Notes under the pieces: generated by a model
Seen by the model: the letters and a program-made list of their open reading frames with translations, nothing else
Told to the model about the DNA's origin: nothing
The model's database searches: none
Translations under genes and position numbers: made by a program
Source: Bifidobacterium sp. B4142
Lineage (GTDB): Bacteria; Actinomycetota; Actinomycetes; Actinomycetales; Bifidobacteriaceae
Length of the DNA: 64,000 bases
Assembly: GCF_026537325.1 (NCBI RefSeq)
Contig: NZ_JAFNMJ010000006.1
Coordinates: 62,001 to 126,000, forward strand
Direction of reading: 5' to 3'
In this document: positions 45,512-55,139 of the stretch, piece by piece
Numbering within the stretch: the stretch's first letter is position 1
Layout: every line of letters begins with the position of its first letter

Positions 45512-48127
45512 ATGCCCGGAGCCAATCTGACTCGTGTGGAAGCCGAAGAACGAGCCCTCGTCGTGTCCAATGTCAGCTATAAGGTCAATCTGGACCTGAC
45601 CAAGGGGCCTGCCACTTTCCCTTCCACGGCCTTGATCGATTTTGATGCCCGGCCTGGGGAGTCCACCTTTGTTGATCTGATAGCCGACCAGGTCAGCCTG
45701 ATCGAGCTGAACGGCCGGCGTCTGGATCCGGCCCTGGCCTTCCGGGATGACCGGATAGAGCTCGACGACCTGATGGGGCATAACCAGCTTCGGGTGGAGG
45801 CCCTATGCCGTTATTCGCGCACTGGGGAGGGGCTGCACCGCAGTGTGGACCCTTCGGATGGCAACGTCTACCTCTACTCCCAGTTCGAGGTGCCCGACGC
45901 GCGCAGAGTCTATGCCGTCTTCGACCAGCCGGACATCAAAGCCGTCTTCGACTTCACTGTGGATGCTCCGGCATCCTGGACGGTTCTTTCCAATATGCCT
46001 CCCGCCTCCCACCAGGACCTGGACAGCCGAACCGCCGAAGGGACCCTGGAGGGCGGCCGCGCCGAGGACGCGACCCGCTGGACCTTCCAGACGACCCCGG
46101 TCATGAGTTCCTATCTGACCGCCTTCGCCGCCGGGCCCTACGCACGATGGACCAGCGAGTATCGGAACGAGGACGGACGGACCATCCCCATGGGCCTGTA
46201 CTGCCGGCAGGCGCTGAAGGACTCCCTGGCCGGTGATGCCGAATACCTCTTCGACATCACCAAGAAAGGCTTCGCCTTCTATGCCAAGACCTGGAACCTG
46301 CCCTTCCCCTGGGCCAAGTACGACCAGATCTTCGTGCCAGAATACAATGCAGGCGCCATGGAGAACATCGGCCTGGTCACTTTCCGCGACTCCTACGTCT
46401 TCGAGTCCAAGGCCACTGGGGCGCAGATCAACCGCCGCGTGGAGACTGTCCTGCACGAACTGGCCCACATGTGGTTCGGCGACCTGGTGACCATGAAGTG
46501 GTGGAATGATCTGTGGCTGAATGAATCCTTCGCCGAGTTCATGTCGACCCTGGCCACTGCCGAGGCCACCGAGTGGACCGACGACTGGGCTACCTTCTGC
46601 TCAGGCGAAAAGAGCTGGGCTCTGACCGAGGATCAGCTGCCCACCACCCATCCGGTGGTGGCCCCCATCCGCGACCTGCACGACACCGAGGTCAACTTCG
46701 ACGGAATCACCTACGCCAAGGGCGGTTCCGTGTTGAAGCAGCTGGTCGCCTATGTGGGCCGTGAGCGCTTCTTCCAGGGCATTCACAACTATCTGACGGC
46801 TCATGCCCATGGCAACGCCACACTGAAGGATCTGCTGACCGAGCTGGAGAAGACCAGCGGCCGCGACCTGGGCAGCTGGTCCCGGCTCTGGCTTGAAGAG
46901 GCCGGCATCACCACCCTGACCTGCCAGGTGCAGACCGATGAGCAGGGGGCCATCACCGCCATGAGGATTGATCAGACTGCTCCCGAGGAGCATCCGGTCC
47001 TGCGTCCGCACCGACTGGCCGTGGGCTTCTACGACGAAGACAAGTCCGGCAAGGTGGTGCGCACGGACCAGTTCGAGCTGGACCTGGACGGCCAAGGAGC
47101 TGAGGTGCCCCAGGTCGTCGGCAGGAAGCGTCCGGCATTGGTCATGATCAACGACGACGATCTTACCTACGCCAAGCTGCGTCTGGACCGGGACTCCCTG
47201 GAGTATGCTGCGCAGAACCTGTACCGGATCGAGGACCGTCTGGCCCGGGCCGTGGTCTGGCTCAGCCTATGGGACATGACCCGGGACGCGCAATTCCCTG
47301 CCGAACGCTTCATCAGCCTGAGCCTGAAGGCCTTGGCCACTGAGCACCAATCCACCACCTTCCGCTACGCCCTGTCCCAGATCTCCACGGCCGCCCACCA
47401 TTTCACCGCATCCCGTCGTCGCCAACCCATGCTGCAGCTGGTGGCAGGAACGCTCTGGGACCTTGCCGTGAAGGCCCAGCCCGGTTCGGACGAGCAGTTC
47501 CAATTGGTCCGCGCTTACCTGGGCTACGGGGACGATACTGACTTCGAGGAACACGCCCGTGGGCTGCTGAGCGGCGACCTGAAGCTGGAGGGGCTGACCG
47601 TCGACAACAACACCCGTTGGCTGATCATCCACGCCCTGTCCGCCCACGATCTGCTGGCTGACGGGGAGATCGACCGGGAGCTGGCCGCGCGAGACACTAC
47701 TGAAAATCGTGAGTTCGCCATGGGCTCCCGGGCTGCCTGTCCGACGGTCGAGGCCAAGGCCTGGGCCTGGGGTCAGGCCCTGCATAACGAGGATCTGACC
47801 AACTCACAGATTGAGGCCCTGGCAGACGGCTTCTCCGGCTCGGGGGACCAGGAGCTCTTTGCGCCTTACGTGGACCGCTTCTTCGCTGCCGTGGACCAGG
47901 TCTGGGCCCAGAAAACCTTCCATATCGCGGAGACCCTGCTCAACCCGCTGTCGGCAGGCGGGCTCTACCCGTCCAAGGCCGACCCGGCCGCCCTGGTCAA
48001 GGCGGGCGATGCCTGGCTGGCCGACCATGCCGAGGCTCCTAAGGCCTTGCGGGGAATGATCATCCAGAATACGGAGTCATCCAGGCGCATCCTCAAGGTT
48101 CGCGAATACAACGAGCGGCTGCGCTAG
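45512..48127 (+). CDS. pepN: aminopeptidase N
   Basis: 871 residues, M1 family zinc aminopeptidase of the actinobacterial length. GAMEN substrate motif at 281-285, zinc motif HELAHMWFGD (315-324) with the distal Glu in NESFAEF, and the catalytic Tyr region GITYAKGGSVLKQL. It hydrolyses N-terminal residues of peptides in the cytoplasm; no signal peptide. GAAAGGA lies 6-7 nt before the ATG, preceded by a leader hairpin. Confidence 0.97.
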   Translation: MPGANLTRVEAEERALVVSNVSYKVNLDLTKGPATFPSTALIDFDARPGESTFVDLIADQVSLIELNGRRLDPALAFRDDRIELDDLMGHNQLRVEALCRYSRTGEGLHRSVDPSDGNVYLYSQFEVPDARRVYAVFDQPDIKAVFDFTVDAPASWTVLSNMPPASHQDLDSRTAEGTLEGGRAEDATRWTFQTTPVMSSYLTAFAAGPYARWTSEYRNEDGRTIPMGLYCRQALKDSLAGDAEYLFDITKKGFAFYAKTWNLPFPWAKYDQIFVPEYNAGAMENIGLVTFRDSYVFESKATGAQINRRVETVLHELAHMWFGDLVTMKWWNDLWLNESFAEFMSTLATAEATEWTDDWATFCSGEKSWALTEDQLPTTHPVVAPIRDLHDTEVNFDGITYAKGGSVLKQLVAYVGRERFFQGIHNYLTAHAHGNATLKDLLTELEKTSGRDLGSWSRLWLEEAGITTLTCQVQTDEQGAITAMRIDQTAPEEHPVLRPHRLAVGFYDEDKSGKVVRTDQFELDLDGQGAEVPQVVGRKRPALVMINDDDLTYAKLRLDRDSLEYAAQNLYRIEDRLARAVVWLSLWDMTRDAQFPAERFISLSLKALATEHQSTTFRYALSQISTAAHHFTASRRRQPMLQLVAGTLWDLAVKAQPGSDEQFQLVRAYLGYGDDTDFEEHARGLLSGDLKLEGLTVDNNTRWLIIHALSAHDLLADGEIDRELAARDTTENREFAMGSRAACPTVEAKAWAWGQALHNEDLTNSQIEALADGFSGSGDQELFAPYVDRFFAAVDQVWAQKTFHIAETLLNPLSAGGLYPSKADPAALVKAGDAWLADHAEAPKALRGMIIQNTESSRRILKVREYNERLR

Positions 48128-48134
48128 CACCCTG

Positions 48135-48171
48135 CCCGCCCTGCCCCGAGTGGCGACGGGTCAGGGGCGGG
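48135..48171 (+). terminator. GC-rich hairpin after pepN
   Basis: CCCGCC-CTG-CCC pairs with GGG-TCAG-GGGCGGG with small bulges, starting 7 bp after the pepN stop. No T-run follows, so termination would be weak. A perfect 12-bp palindrome CCTGCATGCAGG lies further on at 48190-48201, before glmM. Confidence 0.45.
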
Positions 48172-48261
48172 TCCATAATGAACCTGTCGCCTGCATGCAG
48201 GATGGTACGTGAGGATCGGCGGGGCCTTCAGTGGCCTGGCAGCCGGGTTCGGAGGAGAGCA

Positions 48262-49638
48262 ATGCCCAGATTATTCGGTACCGATGGTGTACGTGGTTTG
48301 GCCAATAAAGACCTAACTGCACAGCTGGCCCTGGATCTAGGCGATGCCGCGGTCCGGGTCCTGGGTCGTGGCGCGGATCGGTCCGCTGGCCGTCGACGTG
48401 CGCTGATCGGCCGCGACACACGGGTCTCCGGCGATTTTCTGGCCTCGGCCCTGGCCGCCGGCATGTCATCGGGCGGCTTCGACGTGATCGACGTGGGCAT
48501 CATTCCCACTCCAGGCATCGCCTACCTGACCAGCGTGCTCAACGTAGAGATGGGGGCAGTCATCTCCGCCTCCCACAACCCCATGCCCGACAACGGTATC
48601 AAGTTCTTCGCCCGGGGCGGGTTCAAGCTCCAGGATTCCAAGGAGGACGACATCGAATCGGTCCTGGGCCAGGACTGGGAGCGTCCAGTGGGCGAGGGCG
48701 TGGGCCGCGTCTCCCATGACACGGTCACCGCCACCAACATGTACATCGACCACCTGGTGGAGGCTGTGGCCCCTGTCGCCCCCGACAAGACCCAGCCCAA
48801 GCCCTTGGACGGTCTGCGGATCGTGGCCGACTGCGCCAACGGGGCGACTTCGGTGGTAGCTCCCGAGGCTCTGCGCCGGGCTGGGGCGGATGTGGTGGTC
48901 ATCAACGCCTCTCCCGATGGCTACAACATCAATAAGCATGCCGGATCCACCCATCCCGAGCAGCTGCAGGCCATGGTCAAGGCCTCGGACGCGGTCATGG
49001 GCGTGGCTTTTGACGGGGATGCCGATCGTTGCCTGGCTGTGGACGAAGAGGGACACATGGTCAACGGTGACCAGATCATGGGTATTCTGGCCCGCGCTAA
49101 GCAGCGTGAGGGCAAGCTGGCCAACGACACCCTGGTGGTCACCGTCATGAGCAACCTGGGACTCAAGCTGGCCCTGAAGCAGATGGGCATCGTCACCGTT
49201 CAGACGGCCGTGGGCGACCGTTACGTTCTTGAAGAGATGCTGCGCGGCGGCTACACCCTGGGCGGCGAGCAGTCCGGGCATGTCATCAACAGGGAGTTCG
49301 CTACCACGGGCGACGGGACCCTGACAGCCCTGACCTTGGCCAAGGAGGTTGTGCGTTCGGGCAAGAGTCTCAAGGAGCTGGCCGCCGACTTCCCACAGCT
49401 GCCCCAGCGGCTGATCAACGTGTCCGGGGTGGACAAGAACGCAGCCCGCACCAATGCCAAGGTCCAGGACGCGGTCGAGGCGGAGGAGCGGATGCTGGGG
49501 AGCACTGGCCGGGTCCTGCTGCGGCCTTCGGGAACCGAGCCCCTGGTCAGGGTCATGGTAGAGGCGGCCACCCAGGAGCAGGCCGACCAGGTCTGCCAGC
49601 GGCTGGCGGGAGTCGTGGCCGACGAGCTGGCCATCTGA
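48262..49638 (+). CDS. glmM: phosphoglucosamine mutase
   Basis: 458 residues; converts glucosamine-6-phosphate to glucosamine-1-phosphate for UDP-GlcNAc and peptidoglycan. The start MPRLFGTDGVRG is diagnostic. Phospho-serine site ISASHNPMPDNG (Ser104), metal loop DGDADRC, sugar loop GGEQSGH and phosphate-binding RPSGTEPLVRVMVE are all intact. GGAGGAGAGC fixes the ATG at 48262. def follows after 30 bp, probably in one operon. Confidence 0.97.
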   Translation: MPRLFGTDGVRGLANKDLTAQLALDLGDAAVRVLGRGADRSAGRRRALIGRDTRVSGDFLASALAAGMSSGGFDVIDVGIIPTPGIAYLTSVLNVEMGAVISASHNPMPDNGIKFFARGGFKLQDSKEDDIESVLGQDWERPVGEGVGRVSHDTVTATNMYIDHLVEAVAPVAPDKTQPKPLDGLRIVADCANGATSVVAPEALRRAGADVVVINASPDGYNINKHAGSTHPEQLQAMVKASDAVMGVAFDGDADRCLAVDEEGHMVNGDQIMGILARAKQREGKLANDTLVVTVMSNLGLKLALKQMGIVTVQTAVGDRYVLEEMLRGGYTLGGEQSGHVINREFATTGDGTLTALTLAKEVVRSGKSLKELAADFPQLPQRLINVSGVDKNAARTNAKVQDAVEAEERMLGSTGRVLLRPSGTEPLVRVMVEAATQEQADQVCQRLAGVVADELAI

Positions 49639-49668
49639 TTCGACGACCCAGGAAAGGCGGAATCGTTC

Positions 49669-50322
49669 ATGTTCGGCAGGAAAACGGCCTTCGATGCCGA
49701 TCTCAATCACCGGGTGGAGTCCATGCTGGGCGAGGCTGGCAGGGAAGAGCTCCTGCCCATCGTGCAGATGGGCGAGCCAGTCCTGCGTCAGCAGGCCCGG
49801 CCCTACAAGGGTCAGCTGGCAGCCAAGACGCTGAACAGGCTGCTCAAGGCCATGCGTGCCACCATGCTTGAGGCTCCGGGCGTGGGTCTGGCAGCACCCC
49901 AGGTGGGCTTGGGCCTGGCCATCGCAGTCATCGAAGATCATGTCCATGACGATGAGGACGACCCCCGCCAGATTGACGAACTGCCCTTCAGGGTCATTAT
50001 CAACCCTTCCTATGAGCCTATCGGGCAGGAGACGGCCGCCTTCTACGAGGGATGCCTGTCCCTGGAAGGATTCCAGGCGGTTCGGCGGCGCTGGCTGGAC
50101 ATCACGGCCAGCTGGGAGGACCGTTCAGGGCGTAAGCACCGCCAGCGCATGCACGGCTGGCCGGCCCGCATCTTCCAGCACGAGACCGACCATCTGTCCG
50201 GCGAAGTCTACATCGACAAGGCTGAGATTCGCAGCCTGTCTTCCGATGAGAACCTGAGCGAGTACTGGGCCTACGACCCGGTTCCCACCGATGCGGCACG
50301 GGAGTTGGGATTCACCCTCTGA
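49669..50322 (+). CDS. def: peptide deformylase
   Basis: 217 residues; removes the formyl group from nascent proteins. Motif 1 GVGLAAPQVG, motif 2 EGCLSLEGF and motif 3 HETDHLSGEVYID, which supply the metal ligands (Cys, two His) and the catalytic Glu, are all present. An N-terminal extension of about 30 residues precedes the core. Its 3' end overlaps the convergent gene by 52 bp. Confidence 0.96.
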   Translation: MFGRKTAFDADLNHRVESMLGEAGREELLPIVQMGEPVLRQQARPYKGQLAAKTLNRLLKAMRATMLEAPGVGLAAPQVGLGLAIAVIEDHVHDDEDDPRQIDELPFRVIINPSYEPIGQETAAFYEGCLSLEGFQAVRRRWLDITASWEDRSGRKHRQRMHGWPARIFQHETDHLSGEVYIDKAEIRSLSSDENLSEYWAYDPVPTDAARELGFTL

Positions 50323-51002
50323 GCCGTTTTGACTCTCTGATCCAGGGCCATGCCCTCAGTCAGCTCCGGCCCGTCCCCTTTCAGGGGCGCCACTGGGTGC
50401 ATGATCAGCGCCTCGGAGGCATGGCGGCCAGACTCTGCAGCCAGGGGCAGGATTGCTCTGCCATCTACGTTTGGGTCCAGCCAGGAGTCCAGGGTCGCAT
50501 CAGTGATCAGCAAGGGCATCCGATCGTGCACCCGGGATGCCTCTGGCGTGGCTTGTGTCGTCAGGATGGTGGCCGTCAGCAGCCAGGGTTGGCCTGGCTG
50601 AGCCCTCCACCAGGAGTAAAGGCCGGCGATGCTCAGGGTATGGCCGTCGGGAGCCTGAAAGTAGTAGGGTCGGTGGTCGGATGTCCACTCGTAGTAGCCG
50701 CTGGCCGGAATGATGGCCCTGTGACTCCTGGCAGAGTCCGAGTAGGTCCGTTTGGTCAGGGCGCTCTCCACCCGGGCATTGTGGGTAGGATAGGCCATTT
50801 GGCTGCTGTCCGACCAGGAGGGGACCAGATTCCAGCGGGCCGGATGCAGGTGCCGCTGTCCACGTCGGTCCTGGGCCACCAGGGCGATGGCCGACCCGGG
50901 GCTGATGTTCCAGGAGGGCCTGGGCAGCCCCGGAGCCTGCCGGGCACCATAGATTTCGGCCAGTTTGGAGTAGTCCAGGTCAGCTGCGAATCGTCCGCAC
51001 AT
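50271..51002 (-). CDS. abasic-site-processing protein (YedK/HMCES, SRAP family)
   Basis: 243 residues. MCGRFAAD at the start gives the catalytic Cys2 that forms a covalent link with abasic sites in single-stranded DNA. PTHNARVES, SGYYEW (Glu) and RVHDRMPLLI (His) supply the rest of the SRAP active site. It shields abasic sites during replication. ATG 51002 is fixed by the need for Cys2. I see no obvious LexA box in the upstream 150 bp. It overlaps def tail-to-tail by 52 bp. Confidence 0.93.
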   Translation of the reverse strand: MCGRFAADLDYSKLAEIYGARQAPGLPRPSWNISPGSAIALVAQDRRGQRHLHPARWNLVPSWSDSSQMAYPTHNARVESALTKRTYSDSARSHRAIIPASGYYEWTSDHRPYYFQAPDGHTLSIAGLYSWWRAQPGQPWLLTATILTTQATPEASRVHDRMPLLITDATLDSWLDPNVDGRAILPLAAESGRHASEALIMHPVAPLKGDGPELTEGMALDQRVKTAQRVNPNSRAASVGTGS

Positions 51003-51229
51003 GGACCCCATTCTATGGATGTTCTGAGCCCCAGTCGAGGAAACGCCGCTAGCCTTTCCCCGGACTGGCTTGAATGGCCATTGCCGTCTCCTCCCTGCTA
51101 TTATGAGAATGGTCTGTGGCAGCGGTGCATGCATTGAGGACCGCCGTGGCCGCAGCAGAGTATCCAACGATGTATTTTTGCCCTGCCTGGCATGAAACCG
51201 GCGGCGGCATTGTGATTAGGAGATGGTTT

Positions 51230-52348
51230 ATGCCTCAGAAGATCAAAGCGTCGATTGCCTATGGAATCGGCAAGGGGTTTGCCCAGCCCGAAGAGATTAT
51301 CATTGACGATCCCATCGGCGCGGAGGTCCTGGTGGATGTGCAGGCCTCCGGCCTATGCCATTCGGATCTGCATCTGGTAGAGGATGATGACAAGTTCTTC
51401 CCCTTCCCGGCTGTGATCGGCCACGAGATCGCCGGCATCGTCGAGGCCGTGGGCCCCGAAGTGTCCGGCATCAAGGTGGGTGATCATGTGGTGGCCTCCC
51501 TGGAGCAGGTCTGCGGCCATTGCGCCAACTGCCTCAAGGGTCAGCCCCAGTCCTGCACTCAGCAGCAGGAGTGCGTGCGCGGCGAAGGCGAGAAGCCCCG
51601 TCTGTCCTTCCCTGACGGCCGGCCCATCACCCAGGCCTTCGGCACCGGCGGTTTCGCCGAGAAGGCCCTGATTCACGAGAACCAGCTGGCTGTGGTCAAC
51701 AACCAGGTCAAGTGGGATGAGGCCGCCTGCATCGGCTGCGCCACCATCACCGGAGCCGGCGCGGCCATCAACACCGCCCATGTGCGTCCCGGCGACACCG
51801 TGGCCGTCATCGGCACCGGCGGCATCGGCCTGAACATCATCTCAGGAGCCCGAATCTGCGGGGCCAAGCGGATCATCGCCATCGACCTGCTGGACAACAA
51901 GCTGGAATTCGCCCGCAAGTTCGGTGCGACCGATGTCATCAACTCCAAGAACGAGGATCCTGTGGCCAAGGTGCGCGAGCTGACTGACGGCGGCGTGGAT
52001 CAGGCCTTTGAGGCCATCGGCCTGCCCGTCACCATGAAGCAGGCTTGGGACATGCTGGGCGTGGGCGGCACCGCCTATCCGATCGGCCTGACCAAGCCGG
52101 ATGCCACGGTCTCCCTGGAGATCAACCCGGCCGATCTGCTGGTCCACCAGCGCGGTTTCAAGGGCGTGTGGATGGGCTCCACCAACATCAAGCATGACAT
52201 CCCCATGTATGCGGACTTTGCTGTGGATGGACGGCTGAACATGCATGACATCGTCAGCCAGGACATCAAGCTGAGCCAGATCAATGAGGCCTACAAGCAG
52301 CTGGTCAACGGCGAAGTCATCCGTTCGGTCATCACCGAATTCGACTGA
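51230..52348 (+). CDS. NAD-dependent zinc alcohol dehydrogenase
   Basis: 372 residues, class III-like medium-chain alcohol dehydrogenase. Zinc ligands in SGLCHSDLH and IGHEIAG, structural zinc cysteines in CGHCANCLKGQPQSC, NAD loop VIGTGGIGLNIISG. It could oxidise alcohols or aldehyde adducts (formaldehyde detoxication is known in this class), or regenerate NAD by reducing aldehydes. TAGGAG upstream supports ATG 51230. It is followed by a good terminator. The 227-bp upstream gap shared with the SRAP gene holds no clear promoter. Confidence 0.92.
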   Translation: MPQKIKASIAYGIGKGFAQPEEIIIDDPIGAEVLVDVQASGLCHSDLHLVEDDDKFFPFPAVIGHEIAGIVEAVGPEVSGIKVGDHVVASLEQVCGHCANCLKGQPQSCTQQQECVRGEGEKPRLSFPDGRPITQAFGTGGFAEKALIHENQLAVVNNQVKWDEAACIGCATITGAGAAINTAHVRPGDTVAVIGTGGIGLNIISGARICGAKRIIAIDLLDNKLEFARKFGATDVINSKNEDPVAKVRELTDGGVDQAFEAIGLPVTMKQAWDMLGVGGTAYPIGLTKPDATVSLEINPADLLVHQRGFKGVWMGSTNIKHDIPMYADFAVDGRLNMHDIVSQDIKLSQINEAYKQLVNGEVIRSVITEFD

Positions 52349-52419
52349 TCTCCTTCAACTGGCGGCATGGCTGCTGAAGGTCATGCCGAGCAGGGGCCCT
52401 GACAGGGGTTCCGACTGCA

Positions 52420-52463
52420 GGGGTTCCGGGTGCTCAAGGCATCCGGAACCCCCTTTGCTGTTC
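52420..52463 (+). terminator. terminator after the alcohol dehydrogenase
   Basis: A 14-bp stem with one G-T wobble (52420-52433 with 52439-52452), 5-nt loop, then CCTTTGCTGTT. It lies between convergent genes. Confidence 0.8.
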
Positions 52464-52480
52464 AGCTGATCCGAACTGGA

Positions 52481-53611
52481 TTAGGACAGGAGCCTACCGA
52501 TGTTCTCGGCCGCTGCTGATAGGTTGTCGGCGGCCTTGGCCATGGCATCCTCAAGGCTGACGGCCCCGGGGCTGATGCTGAAGATGGCGTCGATGCCCAC
52601 CTTGTAGAGCTCTTCGGTCCCGGCGCCCACGTTGCCGGCCAGGGCGATGACCTTGCAGCCGGGGGAGGACTCCTTGACGGCTTGGGCTGTGCCCATGGGG
52701 GTTTTGCCGAAACCGGTCTGGAAGTCGATGCCGCCCTCGCCGGTGAAGCAGAGGTCGGCGCCGCAGGCCAGCTCCTTAAGACGGGTGGTCTCCACCACGA
52801 TGTTGACGCCCGAGGCCATGACGGCCGGAGTGAAGGCCAGGAACCCTGCGCCCAGACCACCGGCGGCCCCTGCGCCCGGCTTGGTCTCCACCTCCCGATG
52901 CAGGTCCTTGCGAATGACGGCTGCATAGTGGGCCAGCGCTGCATCCAGGGTGGCCACCATGGATGGGTCTGCACCCTTTTGCGGGCCGAATACGGCCGAT
53001 GCTCCTTCGGGGCCTGTCAGGGGGTTGGTCACATCCGAGGCCAGACGAATGCGGGTGCGGGCCAGCCGGGAATCCAGCCCGGAGACGTCGATTCGGTCCA
53101 GCCGGGCCAGCGCCGCTCCACCCTGGGTCAGCTCATGCCCTTGGGCGTCCAGAAGCCGGGCACCCAGGGCCTGGGCCATGCCGGCGCCACCGTCGTTGGT
53201 GGCCGATCCGCCCAGGCCGACGATGATTTCCTGTGCTCCCTGGTCCAGGGCCTTGCTGATCAGCTCGCCCGTGCCGTAAGTGGTGGCGGTCAGCGGGTCG
53301 CGGGTCTGTTCGTTGACGAACTGGATGCCGCTGGCCGCAGCCATCTCGATGGCGGCTGTCCGTCCGTCGCCCAGAATGCCGTAGCTGGCGTTCACGGTCT
53401 GCCCCAAGGGTCCGGTGACCTGGGCCTGGATCATATGGCCTCCGGTGGCATCGACCAGGGACTGGACCGTGCCCTCGCCGCCGTCGGCCATGGGCACCAG
53501 GACCATTTCGGCCTTGAGGGGGCTGCGTCGCAATCCGCGTTCGATGGCTTTTGCAGCCTCCTTGGCGGTCAGGCTGCCCTTGAAGGAGTCGGGCGCAATG
53601 ATGATTTTCAT
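52481..53611 (-). CDS. glxK: glycerate kinase
   Basis: 376 residues, GlxK/GarK type; phosphorylates D-glycerate. IIIAPDSFKGSLTAKEAA at the N-terminus, MADGGEGTVQSLVDATGG near residue 43, IIVGLGGSATNDGGAGMAQALG and CFTGEGGIDFQTGFGKTP mark the family. GGAAAGG precedes the ATG. It begins 27 bp after the GntP-type permease stop, forming an uptake-phosphorylation operon under the divergent CdaR-type regulator. Confidence 0.95.
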   Translation of the reverse strand: MKIIIAPDSFKGSLTAKEAAKAIERGLRRSPLKAEMVLVPMADGGEGTVQSLVDATGGHMIQAQVTGPLGQTVNASYGILGDGRTAAIEMAAASGIQFVNEQTRDPLTATTYGTGELISKALDQGAQEIIVGLGGSATNDGGAGMAQALGARLLDAQGHELTQGGAALARLDRIDVSGLDSRLARTRIRLASDVTNPLTGPEGASAVFGPQKGADPSMVATLDAALAHYAAVIRKDLHREVETKPGAGAAGGLGAGFLAFTPAVMASGVNIVVETTRLKELACGADLCFTGEGGIDFQTGFGKTPMGTAQAVKESSPGCKVIALAGNVGAGTEELYKVGIDAIFSISPGAVSLEDAMAKAADNLSAAAENIGRLLS

Positions 53612-53638
53612 GGTTGTTGCCTTTCCTGACTCGTCATT

Positions 53639-54937
53639 TCAGAAGACCAGATAGACCAGCATGGCCACCAGGGTCATGGTCAGGCCTACCAGGAACTCAA
53701 AGGGGACCACCTTCATCCGCTCGCCCAAGGTCATGTTGATGGACTTGGCAGTGACGTGGAAGTAGTTGCCGTGGGGCAGCTGGTCAATGACCGTGGCGCC
53801 TGCCTGCATGGTGACGGCTGCAGCCACCCCCGAGGTGCCGAAGGCCAGGATGGACTTGCCGAAGGAGCTGCTGCCCAGAATGACGCCCGTGGAGGTGGAG
53901 GCCGTGGCTGCGGCCATGAGGACGCCGGCGATGGGGGCCAGCATGGATCCGGGCACGCCCATGGCGTGGATGAGGCTGACGATCTGCTTGGGCAGGTCGG
54001 AGCTGGTGATCAGTCCGCCCAAGGCCCCGGCTCCGATCAGGATAAGGACCACATCAACCATGCGCTGCAGGCCGGCGCTGGTGTATGTGAGGATTTTGCC
54101 GCCCTGTCCCATGGCCAGCAGACCCAAGAGGGATGCCAGGGGCAGGATGTACATGGCATCCACCTGGAACCGCTCCAGCAGGCCGATATGCAGAATAGAG
54201 CCCACGGGATTGAGCAGAAGCAGAACCACAGCAGTGATAGGGGCCACCAGGGAGCGTCCCAAGGAGGGCAGATCCTTGTCCTTGGAGGCTTTAGCTGCAT
54301 CATCGCCCAGGTCGTCCATGGTGACGATACGCCCGCGATGCTGCATGATGGTGGCCAGCAGGACGGCCATGGCCAGTCCGCATAGTGCCGGGATGAAACT
54401 GCCGATCATGACTGCCGAGGGCTGTATGTGGAACCCTGAGGCCACCGCGATCGTGTTGGGATTGGGGGAGATGATGTTGCCGGCCTTGCCGCCCCCGGAC
54501 AGGGCGATCAGCAGGGCCAGCTTGGAGATCCTGAGCCGACTGCCAACCTCGATGGCGATGGGCGCCACGATCAGGACGGCCACGGGGATGAAGACTCCGA
54601 CGGCGCAGATGATCATGGTGGCCAGGGCCAGGGAGAGGATGGCCATGCGCTCGCCCAAGCCGTCTACTATGGCTCGGGCTATCCGGTTGGCAGCGCCGGA
54701 CTCCATCATGACTCCCGCCAGCACGCCGGCAGCCAGGACCCGGATAACCGTGCCCATGACGCTCTGGGATCCGGCTACCACGATGTTGACGGTCTGCCCT
54801 AGGGAGGCGCCGCCGATCAGGCAGCCCAGGATTGCTCCCAGCATGAGTGCATAGGTGGTGTTGAGCTTCTTGAGAATGAGGATGATGGCCAGGGCCAGGC
54901 CCAGCAGGGCGGCCCACCATGACAGGGTAATGTCCAT
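53639..54937 (-). CDS. GntP family permease (glycerate/gluconate type)
   Basis: 432 residues, about 12 hydrophobic segments. Family sequence includes TYALMLGAILGCLIGG, ALSGGGKAGNIISPNPNTIA and TASTSTGVILGS. With glycerate kinase downstream, D-glycerate is the most likely substrate, though gluconate-like acids are possible. ATG 54937 has AAAGGAACC just upstream; an in-frame ATG at 55021 has no such signal. It is divergent from the regulator at 55140. Confidence 0.92.
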   Translation of the reverse strand: MDITLSWWAALLGLALAIILILKKLNTTYALMLGAILGCLIGGASLGQTVNIVVAGSQSVMGTVIRVLAAGVLAGVMMESGAANRIARAIVDGLGERMAILSLALATMIICAVGVFIPVAVLIVAPIAIEVGSRLRISKLALLIALSGGGKAGNIISPNPNTIAVASGFHIQPSAVMIGSFIPALCGLAMAVLLATIMQHRGRIVTMDDLGDDAAKASKDKDLPSLGRSLVAPITAVVLLLLNPVGSILHIGLLERFQVDAMYILPLASLLGLLAMGQGGKILTYTSAGLQRMVDVVLILIGAGALGGLITSSDLPKQIVSLIHAMGVPGSMLAPIAGVLMAAATASTSTGVILGSSSFGKSILAFGTSGVAAAVTMQAGATVIDQLPHGNYFHVTAKSINMTLGERMKVVPFEFLVGLTMTLVAMLVYLVF

Positions 54938-55056
54938 GTCGGTTCCTTTGATCCGTAACCTGTGCCAGGGACCAGGGCCGGCACCGTCGTAGCTGCCGGG
55001 CCAGTCCAGTAACGATCCCATTCTTTTCTCGCTTTTAGTGTGGCTCTGTTATGGAC

Positions 55057-55107
55057 TTTTTGCCAGGGCACCCATAATCGAAAAGCGATGGGTGACGATG
55101 GCAAAAA
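55057..55107. promoter_or_regulatory. large dyad between the glycerate operon and its regulator
   Basis: Two nested arms: TTTTTGCCA (55057-55065) with TGGCAAAAA (55099-55107), and ACCCAT (55070-55075) with ATGGGT (55088-55093). The arms are separated by 4 and 5 nt. It lies within the 202-bp divergent region and is probably the operator of the CdaR-type regulator. Confidence 0.6.
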
Positions 55108-55139
55108 TGGTTCATGTACCATGTCCGTAAGGAGGCGCC

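Noticed and set aside
51003-51150. LexA (SOS) box before the SRAP-family gene
   Set aside because: No CGAAC/GTTCG dyad of proper spacing is visible.
51003-51229. Rex-type redox operator before the alcohol dehydrogenase
   Set aside because: TTGTGA/TCACAA dyad not found; only a lone TTGTGATT occurs near the ribosome-binding site.
52404-52430. Tandem copy of an 11-nt CAGGGGTTCCG unit
   Set aside because: Two copies only, the second being part of a terminator stem; no sign of a mobile or CRISPR-like repeat.
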